Of a stretch of 64,000 nt of DNA, positions 8,243 to 16,754 are shown in pieces. Within the stretch, counting starts at the first letter, position 1. Every line of letters begins with the position of its first letter. The position numbers and the translations under genes were made by a program. The notes under the pieces were generated by a model. It was not told the origin of the DNA. It did no database searches and worked only from the letters and a program-made list of their open reading frames with translations. Origin of the DNA: Congregibacter litoralis KT71 (GTDB lineage Bacteria > Pseudomonadota > Gammaproteobacteria > Pseudomonadales > Halieaceae). The DNA is taken from the NCBI RefSeq assembly GCF_000153125.2, contig NZ_CM002299.1, forward strand, positions 2,802,928 through 2,866,927, given 5' to 3'.

Positions 8243-9364
8243 TCAAAACGCCAGGGATTCCTGCACAGGCCCGCTCTCGGCAACACCGGATTCTCCCGTA
8301 TGTGCCGGCTCCTGAGAAGACTCCAGGGACGACAAGGTCAGCCCGAGGAGACGCACCCCCTTGGGAACAGGCAATAGCGCCTCCAACAAACCCCGGGACA
8401 GCCGTTCGAAGGCCTCCCGTGTATCCACCGGGGGACTGACAGACCGTGCCCGGGTGATCTGCTGGAAATCAGCATACTTCACCTTGATGGTCACCGTGCG
8501 TCCCCGGGCATTATTGCGATGAATCCGCTCCCAGACGATATCAATGATGTGCTCCAGGGCATCGCGAAGGGCCTCGTCGGTACTCAGATCATCGCTATAG
8601 GTACGCTCGCCGCCAATGGATTTTCGTTCCCGATCCGCTTTGACCGCACGGTAGTCCTCCCCGCGGCTTGCGCGGTACAGATAGTGTGCGGACTTCCCAA
8701 AATGCTGCTCGAGAAACCCCAGGGTTTGGGCACGGATATCCGCGCCGGTCTGAATCCCGAGAGATGACATGCGTTCGGCGGTTTTAGGGCCGACGCCGAA
8801 GAAGCGGCGAGCCGGCAGGGTCGCTACAAACGCAGCGCCCTCCTCGGGGCGCACAACAAACACGCCATCCGGTTTGTTCTGGTCCGAGGCGACCTTGGCA
8901 ATAAACTTGTTGTAACTGACACCGGCACTGGCGGTCAGCCGGAGTTCCCGGCGGATGTCACCACGAATTGCCTCGGCGATTGCCGTCGCGCTGCCCAAGC
9001 CCGCCAGATCCGCAGTGACATCGAGATAGGCCTCGTCCAGGGACAGGGGCTCAATAATATGGGTATAGCGTGCGAAGATGCCGTGAAGCTGTTGCGACAC
9101 AGCGCGGTACACCTCAAAGCGCGGCTTTACAAACAGCAGCTGCGGGCAGCGGCGCCGCGCCGTCACCCCGGGCATGGCCGACTTTACCCCAAACTTCCGC
9201 GCTTCATAGCTGGCTGCTGCCACCACGCCGCGCTTTGCGGACCCTCCCACCGCCAGGGGTTTTCCCCGTAAGGCCGGGTCATCCCGTTGCTCAACGCTCG
9301 CATAAAACGCGTCCATATCCACGTGGATAATCTTGCGCATCACTGGAGGGTCGTTTTCGGTCAT
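8243..9364 (-). CDS. dinB: DNA polymerase IV (Y-family)
   Basis: Error-prone translesion polymerase, 373 aa from the ATG at 9364 (an alternative ATG at 9340 gives the common MRKIIHVDMDAFYASVEQ start, 365 aa). Catalytic signatures are VDMDAFYASVE and SLDEAYLDVT. The thumb (GVGPKTAERM, helix-hairpin-helix) and little-finger domains follow. No LexA-type CTGT-N8-ACAG box is visible in the 145-bp leader, so SOS control is not supported. A 7-bp hairpin lies at 9393-9413 in the leader. Confidence 0.93.
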   Translation of the reverse strand: MTENDPPVMRKIIHVDMDAFYASVEQRDDPALRGKPLAVGGSAKRGVVAAASYEARKFGVKSAMPGVTARRRCPQLLFVKPRFEVYRAVSQQLHGIFARYTHIIEPLSLDEAYLDVTADLAGLGSATAIAEAIRGDIRRELRLTASAGVSYNKFIAKVASDQNKPDGVFVVRPEEGAAFVATLPARRFFGVGPKTAERMSSLGIQTGADIRAQTLGFLEQHFGKSAHYLYRASRGEDYRAVKADRERKSIGGERTYSDDLSTDEALRDALEHIIDIVWERIHRNNARGRTVTIKVKYADFQQITRARSVSPPVDTREAFERLSRGLLEALLPVPKGVRLLGLTLSSLESSQEPAHTGESGVAESGPVQESLAF

Positions 9365-9392
9365 TCCATTGATACTAAGAACCATGCTCCAC

Positions 9393-9413
9393 CGGGGCAA
9401 GGGGTATGCCCCG
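9393..9413 (-). other. Hairpin in the dinB leader
   Basis: CGGGGCA and TGCCCCG form a perfect 7-bp stem around a 7-nt loop, about 30 nt before the dinB start. It lies between two divergent genes. Function is unknown. Confidence 0.35.
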
Positions 9414-9509
9414 CCAGCGCTTTTGTCCGCGCGGGCGCGGTGCAGGGAATTGCTATACGCGGCGCCATAAAGCATTCTTGGCAAAAGCCTCGGAGCACCG
9501 TCAGGAATC

Positions 9510-10772
9510 ATGAACCAAAGCCTTAAAGCGCTGGAGCAATGGCTTGCCCAATGGATGGGCAACGCCTTCTGGGTCGACATGGCCTCCCGTGCTGGCGCGC
9601 TGCTGCTCGTATCCCTGCTGGTCTGGATTCTGTGGCGCCTCCTTGAGCGCTGGCGAAAAAGCATCCACCGTTGGATCGATGCCGATGGCTCCGGGGCCCG
9701 GGCGCTCACCGTGCAGGATCAGCAGATTTTTACCGAGCGGGAGCTGGCGAGAGCACTGCACATCGGCGTCAACGGTGCCTGGCGCCTTCTGCGCGCGATC
9801 CTTCTCATCAGCTGGCTAAACCTTGTGTTTACCCAATTTGCCTGGAGCCGCGATCTCGCGGTGGCCATCATCGCCTTTGTTCTTGCGCAGTTCGGGTTAA
9901 TTGCCGCGGCGGTCGTCAACTACCTCCCCAACTTGTTTATCATTGCGATCATCGTTGTGATTTCCCGACTGGTGATCCGCGCCGTGCGAGGCATCTTTGA
10001 TGGCATACGTCTCGAACGCATCACCCTGCCGGGGTTTTATCCGGATTGGGCCGAAACCAGTTTCGGTCTGTCCCGACTGCTGATCATCGCCATCACCCTG
10101 GTCATCGTCTTTCCTTATCTCCCGGGTTCCAGCAGCCCTGCCTTTCAAGGCTTATCAATATTCTTTGGCGTCCTCGTATCCCTGGGATCCACATCCGCGG
10201 TAGCAAACGTGATGTCCGGTATCGTGATCACCTATACCCGGGGCTTCAAAATCGGCGACCGGGTGCGCATCGCCGACACGGAGGGCGATGTGATAGAGCG
10301 CAGTGCTTTTGTGACCCGGATCCGCACACCGAAAAATGAGGAAGTGTCGGTTCCCAACGCCATGGTCATGAACAACCATATCGTGAACTTCAGCGCTCAG
10401 GCCAAGGAAGCGGGCGTCCTGCTCCATACCACGGTCACCATCGGCTACGACGTGCCCTGGCCTCAGGTACATCAACTGCTGTGCGACGCGGCCATCGCCA
10501 CCACGCAAGTCTTGGAAGATCCAGCCCCTTTCGTCCTGCAGACCAGTCTCGATGACAATTACGTTGCCTATGAATTGAATGCCTATATTCGCAACCCATC
10601 CGCAAAGCAGCAGATCGCATCAGAAATGCATGCCCATATTCAGGACAACTTCCGCGACGCCAACATCGAGATACTGTCACCCCACTACCGCGCCAACCGC
10701 GATGCCTCGGCCGCGGCTATCCCCCTAAGGGTGGCTACGAACGATGATCCGCCGACACCCACGGTAACGTAG
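9510..10772 (+). CDS. MscS-family mechanosensitive ion channel
   Basis: A 420-aa inner-membrane protein with hydrophobic helices at about residues 25-45, 90-120, 125-165 and 190-245, and the MscS pore/beta-domain segment SLGSTSAVANVMSGIVITYTRGF-like region followed by KIGDRVRIADTEGDV. Such channels release solutes on hypo-osmotic shock. The C-terminal part (HTTVTIGYDVPWPQVHQLL) matches the cytoplasmic vestibule. An AGGA site lies just before the ATG. It is divergent from dinB. Confidence 0.9.
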   Translation: MNQSLKALEQWLAQWMGNAFWVDMASRAGALLLVSLLVWILWRLLERWRKSIHRWIDADGSGARALTVQDQQIFTERELARALHIGVNGAWRLLRAILLISWLNLVFTQFAWSRDLAVAIIAFVLAQFGLIAAAVVNYLPNLFIIAIIVVISRLVIRAVRGIFDGIRLERITLPGFYPDWAETSFGLSRLLIIAITLVIVFPYLPGSSSPAFQGLSIFFGVLVSLGSTSAVANVMSGIVITYTRGFKIGDRVRIADTEGDVIERSAFVTRIRTPKNEEVSVPNAMVMNNHIVNFSAQAKEAGVLLHTTVTIGYDVPWPQVHQLLCDAAIATTQVLEDPAPFVLQTSLDDNYVAYELNAYIRNPSAKQQIASEMHAHIQDNFRDANIEILSPHYRANRDASAAAIPLRVATNDDPPTPTVT

Positions 10773-10815
10773 GCCCCTCAGTTTTTATCTAAAACATAAT
10801 CAACGGAGACACCTG

Positions 10816-12741
10816 ATGATCGCCCGCCTATTCCGACCATTTACGAGCGCAGCGCCGAAGCAGACCCGGCTCCTGGCAACCGTGGCCCTGGCTGCGGGGC
10901 TTGGCGTTGCAGCGACCGCGCCCGCTGACGCTCAGAGCACGGCGAAGCCCGTACTTCACGGCCGCCATTGGGCCGCCGTCACAGGAAAGCCCCTGGCCGC
11001 AAGTGCCGGCGCCATGATGTTTGCCCGCGGCGGCAACGCCGTGGATGCGGCCTGCGCCATGCTGGGCACGACCTCCACCATGTGGGACACCCTGGGCTGG
11101 GGAGGCGAGACCCAGGCACTGATTCATAATCCGGAAACCGGCAAGGTCGTCGGCATCAACGCCCTGGGCGTGGCCCCTACCGGCGCAACACCCGCATTTT
11201 TCCGCGACAAGGGCATGGTGTACCCCCCGGAGTACGGGCCTCTGGCAGCGGTCACACCGGGGACGCCCGGTGGACTCATGGTGATGCTCGCGGAATACGG
11301 GCGCCTGAGTCTCGCCGAGGTGCTGGCGCCCTCCATGGAAATGGCCGAGGGCTACCCTATAGAAGGCGTCCAGGCCGACAACATTGAGCGCCGACGGGAC
11401 ATCATCGCTCAATGGCCGGACTCCCGGCGCATATTCCTGCCCCACCTCGACGAGAACAATGCCGAGCAGCGCGCCGCCCCGGAGGGCGGAGAACTCTTCC
11501 GGCAGTTGGACCTGCTTGCGACCCTGAAGAAACTGGTGGACGCGGAAGCGCAAGCCCTGGCTGCCGGCAAGTCCCGTAAAGAGGCCATCTACGCAGCCTA
11601 CGAGCGTTTTTATCGCGGCGATATCGCCAAAGAAATCGTTGCCGCCACGCGGGAACAAGGCGGTCTGTTTACGGAGGAAGATCTTGCCAATTGGGAAGTC
11701 CACATCGAAGAACCCGTGAGCACCAATTACAAAGGCATCGACGTGTACAAGCTCACTACCTGGGTGCAGGGGCCAGCGATGCTCCAGGCCCTGAACATTC
11801 TGGAGCCTATGGATCTCAAGGGGATGGGGTATAACAGCGCCAATTATATTCACACGCTCTATCAAACCATGAACCTCGCCTTTGCGGATCGTGACTTTTA
11901 CTACGGCGACCCCTACTTCCCCCCCGCGGAACCCATCGAGGGACTCCTGAGTAAAGACTATGCAGCGCAGCGCCGGGCCCTGATCAATCCGGAGAAGAAC
12001 GACACCGGAGCTCGACCCGGGGACCCCTACCCTTTCCAGGGTGACAAAAACCCTTTCACAAAACTTCTGGAGGAGTGGTCGCCGATTCCTCCCGCGGCAG
12101 AGGCAGACGGTTCTGATGGTTTTCAGCAGGCTGCCCTCGATCAGGATGAGGCTTTTATCGCGGGCACCACGTCAATTCAGGCCGCGGATGCGGACGGCTG
12201 GGTTGTTTCCATCACACCCTCCGGGGGTTGGATTCCCGCATTCATCGCCGGCGACAGCGGCATCGGCCTCAGTCAGCGTATGCAGAGCTTCGTTCTGGAC
12301 GAGCGCATCAACCCGTTTAATGTCGTCGCCCCGGGTAAACGTCCCCGCGCCACGCTCACTCCGAGCATGGCGCTGAAAGACGGCGAGCCCATCATGGCCT
12401 TCTCGGTGCAGGGTGGTGACACCCAGGACCAGAACCTCCTGCAGTTCTTTTTGAACGTCGTCGAGTTCGGGATGAACGTGCAGCAAGCCGCGGAAGCGCA
12501 CAATGTCACCAGCTACCAGATGCAGAGCTCCTTTGGTGCGCACATCAGCGAACCCGGCCGTCTGGATGTCACGCGGCAATTACCGCCCTACACCCGCGAC
12601 CGCCTCAAGGCCATGGGCTATGAGGTCGACGTGGTGGACCGTACCTACAGCCCCATCACGGCGATCCTCATTGATCCCGAACAAGGCACGTTTCAGGCGG
12701 GCGCCAGCGACTACGGTGATGATTACGGCATCGCCTGGTAG
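10816..12741 (+). CDS. ggt: Gamma-glutamyltransferase
   Basis: A 641-aa exported Ntn-hydrolase (signal peptide LLATVALAAGLGVAATAPADA). It starts the family fold with ASAGAMMFARGGNAVDAA. The autoproteolytic site is AGTTSIQ with Thr451 as the likely nucleophile, preceded by a large subunit of about 450 residues. The oxyanion/glutamate-site region near SPSMAL is also present. It would cleave glutathione or other gamma-glutamyl compounds in the periplasm. A GGAG ribosome site precedes the ATG. The flanking genes suggest a nutrient-scavenging neighbourhood but no shared operon. Confidence 0.9.
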   Translation: MIARLFRPFTSAAPKQTRLLATVALAAGLGVAATAPADAQSTAKPVLHGRHWAAVTGKPLAASAGAMMFARGGNAVDAACAMLGTTSTMWDTLGWGGETQALIHNPETGKVVGINALGVAPTGATPAFFRDKGMVYPPEYGPLAAVTPGTPGGLMVMLAEYGRLSLAEVLAPSMEMAEGYPIEGVQADNIERRRDIIAQWPDSRRIFLPHLDENNAEQRAAPEGGELFRQLDLLATLKKLVDAEAQALAAGKSRKEAIYAAYERFYRGDIAKEIVAATREQGGLFTEEDLANWEVHIEEPVSTNYKGIDVYKLTTWVQGPAMLQALNILEPMDLKGMGYNSANYIHTLYQTMNLAFADRDFYYGDPYFPPAEPIEGLLSKDYAAQRRALINPEKNDTGARPGDPYPFQGDKNPFTKLLEEWSPIPPAAEADGSDGFQQAALDQDEAFIAGTTSIQAADADGWVVSITPSGGWIPAFIAGDSGIGLSQRMQSFVLDERINPFNVVAPGKRPRATLTPSMALKDGEPIMAFSVQGGDTQDQNLLQFFLNVVEFGMNVQQAAEAHNVTSYQMQSSFGAHISEPGRLDVTRQLPPYTRDRLKAMGYEVDVVDRTYSPITAILIDPEQGTFQAGASDYGDDYGIAW

Positions 12742-12772
12742 CAAGGGCCCGTGTAGCCATGGGCACCCCCCT

Positions 12773-14275
12773 TTAGCGCGGCGAGGTCTTCCTTGCCGCT
12801 GCTAGAGGATCATTCTCTACGGACCGTCTAATGGATCGATAGGCAAGGAGCAGCCGCTCTCGTATTGCGGGCTCCCGGTCTAGCAGATTATTTACCTCGT
12901 ACCAGTCATTGGACAGATCGAAAAGGTGGCGGGGCACGCCGTAGCTGTCCAGGATCATTTTCCAAGGCCCCTCGCGCACGGCGAACTCCATGCCATCGGG
13001 TGTCGGAATAGACCAGTACAGGGCTTTATCCCGCTCAAAGCTGTCGCCATCGATCAAGGGCCATAGTGACTGCCCATCCAGGGGAACCCGGGGCTCGACG
13101 TCCACATCCAGCCATTCGGCAAGCGTGGGAAAGATATCCAGGGCCGTCACCGCGCGATGCTCTACACGACCGGCCTCTATGCGATGGGGATAGCGGATAA
13201 TCCCCGGGACGCGAATACCCCCCTCAAACAAGAAACGCTTTTTGCCCCGCAGACCTCCGGTCTCACCGGCCATGCCCAGTTCCCAGGGCGTGAGCGCCGC
13301 ATCGGTCACGGGGCCGTTATCGCTGCTAAACACGATGAGGGTGTTATCAAGTATCTTCTGATCCCGCAGATGTCCAATCACCCGACCGAGCTGAGCGTCC
13401 AGAAAGCTGATATTGGCGTAGTACTCGCCACGACCCCGCCAGGGCCGGTTACGCCAATCGAAGTAATACAAAAAGGGGTTATGCTTTGCCTCATCGCTTA
13501 GATACTCGCGATAGGCATCGAGATACGCAGGGGGCGAAGCGATGGGCGTGTGAACCTCACTGTAGGTCAGGAGCAGAAAAAACGGATCCGATGACGCCTG
13601 CAACCAACCAATAGCCTCGTCACTGACAAGCTCCGCACTGTATTTGTCTGTGACTCCAACGGGCTCGTTGTTTCGATACATATTGTCGGGAAACATGGGG
13701 CCCCGCCGGGGCAACTCCGTGGAATCCGCGACCGAGGCATTTTTTACCCAGGCTGCCAGACCGTACTGATAATCAAAACCGAAATCCCGAGGCTGGGGCA
13801 CGTCCCTCATATGCAAGCCCCCATTGAGATGCCACTTGCCGATAACGGCCGTACGGTAGCCCCGCGCTTTAGCGAGGTCTGCCAGCGTGGTTTCCCTGCG
13901 TCCGAGATGAACCCGGGAATCATCGGGAATCCAGCTCTCCACGCCCGTGCGGTAGGGGGTACGTCCTGTGAGAAGTCCTGCCCGGGATGGTGAGCACAAG
14001 GCCGAGGGCGCGTAGAACTGGGTAAAGCGGATGCCCTCCGCGGCGAGTCCATCAATGTGTGGTGTTTTCACAACCCGGTGGCCATAAACGCCGGTGTCAC
14101 CGAACCCCAGGTCATCCACGTAAATCACCAGCACATTGTGTCGATCACTTGCCGCCTGAGCTGATGCAGAAGCGCCCGAAAGCGCTGCGACCAGCAAAAG
14201 GACAGCGAGGACGATAACGGCAGTCGCCGTGCCCGTGATGGCATCCCTGTGTACTTGGAGGGTTCCTGGCGGCAT
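12773..14275 (-). CDS. Exported type I sulfatase
   Basis: A 500-aa alkaline-phosphatase-superfamily enzyme with a signal-anchor (TAVIVLAVLLLVAALSGASA). Metal ligands are in YVDDLGFGD (D54, D55), and the formylglycine motif CSPSR is at 94-98, with LLTGR following as usual. It needs a formylglycine-generating enzyme, which is not in the window. The substrate (aryl or carbohydrate sulfate) cannot be read from sequence. Its start is only 30 bp from the divergent amidohydrolase start, so promoters must overlap coding ends or the true start is slightly downstream. Confidence 0.9.
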   Translation of the reverse strand: MPPGTLQVHRDAITGTATAVIVLAVLLLVAALSGASASAQAASDRHNVLVIYVDDLGFGDTGVYGHRVVKTPHIDGLAAEGIRFTQFYAPSALCSPSRAGLLTGRTPYRTGVESWIPDDSRVHLGRRETTLADLAKARGYRTAVIGKWHLNGGLHMRDVPQPRDFGFDYQYGLAAWVKNASVADSTELPRRGPMFPDNMYRNNEPVGVTDKYSAELVSDEAIGWLQASSDPFFLLLTYSEVHTPIASPPAYLDAYREYLSDEAKHNPFLYYFDWRNRPWRGRGEYYANISFLDAQLGRVIGHLRDQKILDNTLIVFSSDNGPVTDAALTPWELGMAGETGGLRGKKRFLFEGGIRVPGIIRYPHRIEAGRVEHRAVTALDIFPTLAEWLDVDVEPRVPLDGQSLWPLIDGDSFERDKALYWSIPTPDGMEFAVREGPWKMILDSYGVPRHLFDLSNDWYEVNNLLDREPAIRERLLLAYRSIRRSVENDPLAAARKTSPR

Positions 14276-14305
14276 AGTTCGTGACTCTTCCTAAGGGAGC
14301 TTGTT

Positions 14306-15742
14306 ATGCACTATAGCGCGGGAACACGGAAGAGCCTCCGTTGGCGACGCTTCCGACAATGGCTGATGACTTCGGTGCTTGTCCTTGGCACCGGCACAGG
14401 GGCCCTGGGCCTCGCGCAAACGCCTGCCCCCCTTCTCATCCAAAACGTCACGCCCCTGGATGCGCACAGCGGCATCATGGCGACGCAGGATGTACTCCTT
14501 GTTAATGGGCGAATTGCGGACCTGGGACAGGAGCTGGCAGTAACCCCCGCCGCCACGCTCATAGACGGCACGGGATATTTTTTAAGCCCGGGGCTCTGGG
14601 ACATGCATGTGCACCTGAGCTACGACGATCGCCTTACTCCCGTCATGGCCAGTCTGTTTCTGGACTATGGCATCACCAGCGTGCGCGACACTGGCGGCAA
14701 GCTCGAACGCCTCCTGCCGGTCCTGGAGGCTTACTACACCTCCCCCGCATCGGCGCCCCGGGTGTTTTTTGCCGGCCCGTTACTCGATGGAACCCCCGTG
14801 GTTTACGGCGGAGAGGAGGGTTCTGGTATCGGACAAAGCATCGTCAGCGTCGAAGAAGCGCGGCTTCGCGTGCAAACACTGCACAAGGCCGGTGTGCACT
14901 TCATCAAGATCTACGAGATGGTCAGCCCCGATGTTTTCGACGCCTTTGTTCAGGAAGCAGAGAAGCTCGCCCTGCCCGTGGCTGCCCACGTACCTCTATC
15001 AATGCTTGCCTCCGAGGCGGCACCGCGGGTGCAGTCCCTGGAACACCTGCGCAACATCGAGCTGGACTGCGCAAAGAATGCCGAGGCACTCCTTGAGGAA
15101 CGACGAACGATGCTCGCTGAGGGTCGTGAGCAGGACAGCGACGGCATGAGCCTCAGAGCAAGCATCCACGGTGCCCAGCGCAATGCAGCCATCGCGAATG
15201 AGGACGTCCGCCGCTGCAATCATGTGCTGGCGAGCCTGCGCAATACAATTCAGGTTCCCACGGCGCGGCTCAACGCTATGACGCAGTTTCCGCCCTTCAA
15301 GGCGCCCGATTGGCCCGAGGCCCTGGCTGCCCTGCCGGCGACCATTCGCACTGACTGGGTCAAGGCTGCTGATTACATGGATCCCCAAAGCTATAGAGTT
15401 GCCGGGGAATGGACCTTGAGCATGCTCCCCCGTCTCGTGGCCAACAACGTGACCATCGGTGCCGGGACAGATACGCCCATTGGATGGGCCATTCCCGGCT
15501 ACAGTCTCCATCGTGAGCTTGAGATTCTGGTGAAAGGGGGTTTGGACAATCAAAGCGCTCTCGCGGCGGCAACACTGGTTCCCGCAGCGTTTTTTGGTCT
15601 GGAGGAGAAAATGGGAAAAATCGCCGTGGGCTATGCCGCAGACCTGTTGCTCCTGGAGGGGAATCCTCTCGAGGACATTCGCCACTCCCGAGGTATTCGT
15701 GCTGTAATATCCAAGGGAGAGATAGTCCGCGACTATCGCTAG
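14306..15742 (+). CDS. Exported amidohydrolase
   Basis: A 478-aa metal-dependent hydrolase of the imidazolonepropionase/dipeptidase-like branch. The signal region is about residues 18-38. The first metal motif HVH is at 101-103 in LWDMHVHLSYDD. A probable carboxylated Lys lies in HFIKIYE, later His ligands in VAAHVPLS and SLEHLRN, and the last Asp in GAGTDTP. The C-terminal beta-sandwich ends YAADLLLLEGNPLEDI. The substrate is unknown; relatives cleave N-acyl amino acids or Xaa-Pro dipeptides. An AGGGAG ribosome site lies before the ATG. Confidence 0.88.
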   Translation: MHYSAGTRKSLRWRRFRQWLMTSVLVLGTGTGALGLAQTPAPLLIQNVTPLDAHSGIMATQDVLLVNGRIADLGQELAVTPAATLIDGTGYFLSPGLWDMHVHLSYDDRLTPVMASLFLDYGITSVRDTGGKLERLLPVLEAYYTSPASAPRVFFAGPLLDGTPVVYGGEEGSGIGQSIVSVEEARLRVQTLHKAGVHFIKIYEMVSPDVFDAFVQEAEKLALPVAAHVPLSMLASEAAPRVQSLEHLRNIELDCAKNAEALLEERRTMLAEGREQDSDGMSLRASIHGAQRNAAIANEDVRRCNHVLASLRNTIQVPTARLNAMTQFPPFKAPDWPEALAALPATIRTDWVKAADYMDPQSYRVAGEWTLSMLPRLVANNVTIGAGTDTPIGWAIPGYSLHRELEILVKGGLDNQSALAAATLVPAAFFGLEEKMGKIAVGYAADLLLLEGNPLEDIRHSRGIRAVISKGEIVRDYR

Positions 15743-15833
15743 GGCCAGGTGCCAGGACCGGGTGCCGGGACCAAGCGCCCGACACATCGAAAACCATTGC
15801 CACCTTAATCACGACTGACATCAGGAACACGCT

Positions 15834-16094
15834 ATGAAAACAGTATTTGCCTCCGTCGCCGCTGCGACATTGCTTTCTATCTCCGCTGCCCAGGCACAGG
15901 ATATGAACAAACTCATGGAAGCGGTAGACAAGGAAAAAGCTACGGAAGCCGTAGACATGGAAAAAGCGAAAGCCGCCGTAAGCACCGACGGCGTGGATTA
16001 CAAAAAAGCGGCAGAAGCCGTAGATATGGAGAAGGCCGCTGAGGCGGTGGACATGGAAAAGGCCAAAGCGGCCATCATGGACCCCAAAAAATAA
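15834..16094 (+). CDS. Small exported protein with EAVDMEKA repeats
   Basis: An 86-aa protein with a clear signal peptide (VFASVAAATLLSISAAQAQ). The mature part of about 65 residues is built from degenerate copies of a unit close to EAVDMEKAKA (LMEAVDKEKA, TEAVDMEKAKA, AEAVDMEKA twice, ending AVDMEKAKAAIMDPKK). It is rich in Ala, Glu and Lys and probably helical. An AGGA site precedes the ATG. I do not recognise a named family. It is the last chromosomal gene before the ICE. Confidence 0.7.
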   Translation: MKTVFASVAAATLLSISAAQAQDMNKLMEAVDKEKATEAVDMEKAKAAVSTDGVDYKKAAEAVDMEKAAEAVDMEKAKAAIMDPKK

Positions 16095-16508
16095 GGATCT
16101 CTGTTCTACCCTCAACTCCGAGGGCCTGGATGCTTAATAAACGGGCGCTTGAGCCGCGTTTTCATCAACGAGTCCATCAGCGACCCCGTAAGCGACTCCA
16201 GAAGAGCATCCATAAAAAATGGCTGGCGTCAAGCATTGTGTTGAAATCACGCGAAGCTTGAAACCATATACGGGGCAATAGGTTAGCTCTGTTTCATGCC
16301 GTTCGCAGAGGATGCGGCATTGTGGGCTGGGAGCCACATAAGAGCCTGGAGAAAGAGAGTCGAGTCGCGTTGCAGCGATGGAGATTGCCAATGGCTGGCA
16401 GGCTTGTTCAGTCATCTTAGCCGATTCCCTCGCAGCCTATCCAGAACGAAGAACGCGCAGCGTTGGGCTGCGCGTTCGAGGGATGGTCAGTCTGGTTCTA
16501 GTGCATCT
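16095..16508. other. Chromosome/ICE junction region, no gene seen
   Basis: This 414-bp stretch lies between the last chromosomal-type gene and the end of the conjugation operon. No credible ORF, tRNA or tRNA fragment is visible. It has a small hairpin (CCCTC/GAGGG, 16119-16134) after the repeat-protein gene and GTTTTCAT at 16158-16165, one base from the TTTTTCAT target reported for Tn4371-family ICEs. The attachment site probably falls here, but the other ICE end is outside the window so it cannot be confirmed. Confidence 0.4.
16451..16477 (-). terminator. Hairpin terminator after the trb operon
   Basis: GAACGCGCAG and CTGCGCGTTC form a perfect 10-bp stem with a 7-nt loop, 32 bp past the stop of the last operon gene. 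On the minus strand it is followed by TTCGTTCT, a weak T-rich run. A perfect symmetric stem could stop transcription in both directions. Confidence 0.65.
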
Positions 16509-16754
16509 TCAGCTTGGCTTCGGTGGCACGGCCTTGCTGCCGTTTCCTTTCCTGAATCCCCGATCCCCCGCCATGAACGCCTCCAGCATGTGCGGGATCA
16601 GCGCCGAGGCATCGACCGCCTCGCCATACGCCTGCGCATGCAGCGCGGCATAGCGGTCGAGATCGGCTTTCAAGCTGGCCGGGCAAGCGAAGGTCAGCTT
16701 GACGCTTTCGGTCTTGGGTAGCGGCCCCAGCCGCAGTTTCTTGGTCGTGCTCAT
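16509..16754 (-). CDS. DUF2274 protein, end of trb operon
   Basis: An 81-aa protein opening LRLGPLPKTESVKLTFACPASLKADLDRYAALHAQAYG, the DUF2274 pattern, probably a ribbon-helix-helix-like DNA-binding fold. The start overlaps the trbI stop by 4 nt. Such a gene closes trb operons in many Tn4371-like elements. Its role is unknown; autoregulation of transfer genes is possible. Confidence 0.8.
   Translation of the reverse strand: MSTTKKLRLGPLPKTESVKLTFACPASLKADLDRYAALHAQAYGEAVDASALIPHMLEAFMAGDRGFRKGNGSKAVPPKPS

Noticed and set aside
9365..9509. SOS box for dinB
   Set aside because: No CTGT-N8-ACAG dyad occurs in the divergent region.
16095..16508. tRNA-based attachment site
   Set aside because: No tRNA gene or 3' tRNA fragment could be recognised in the junction region.
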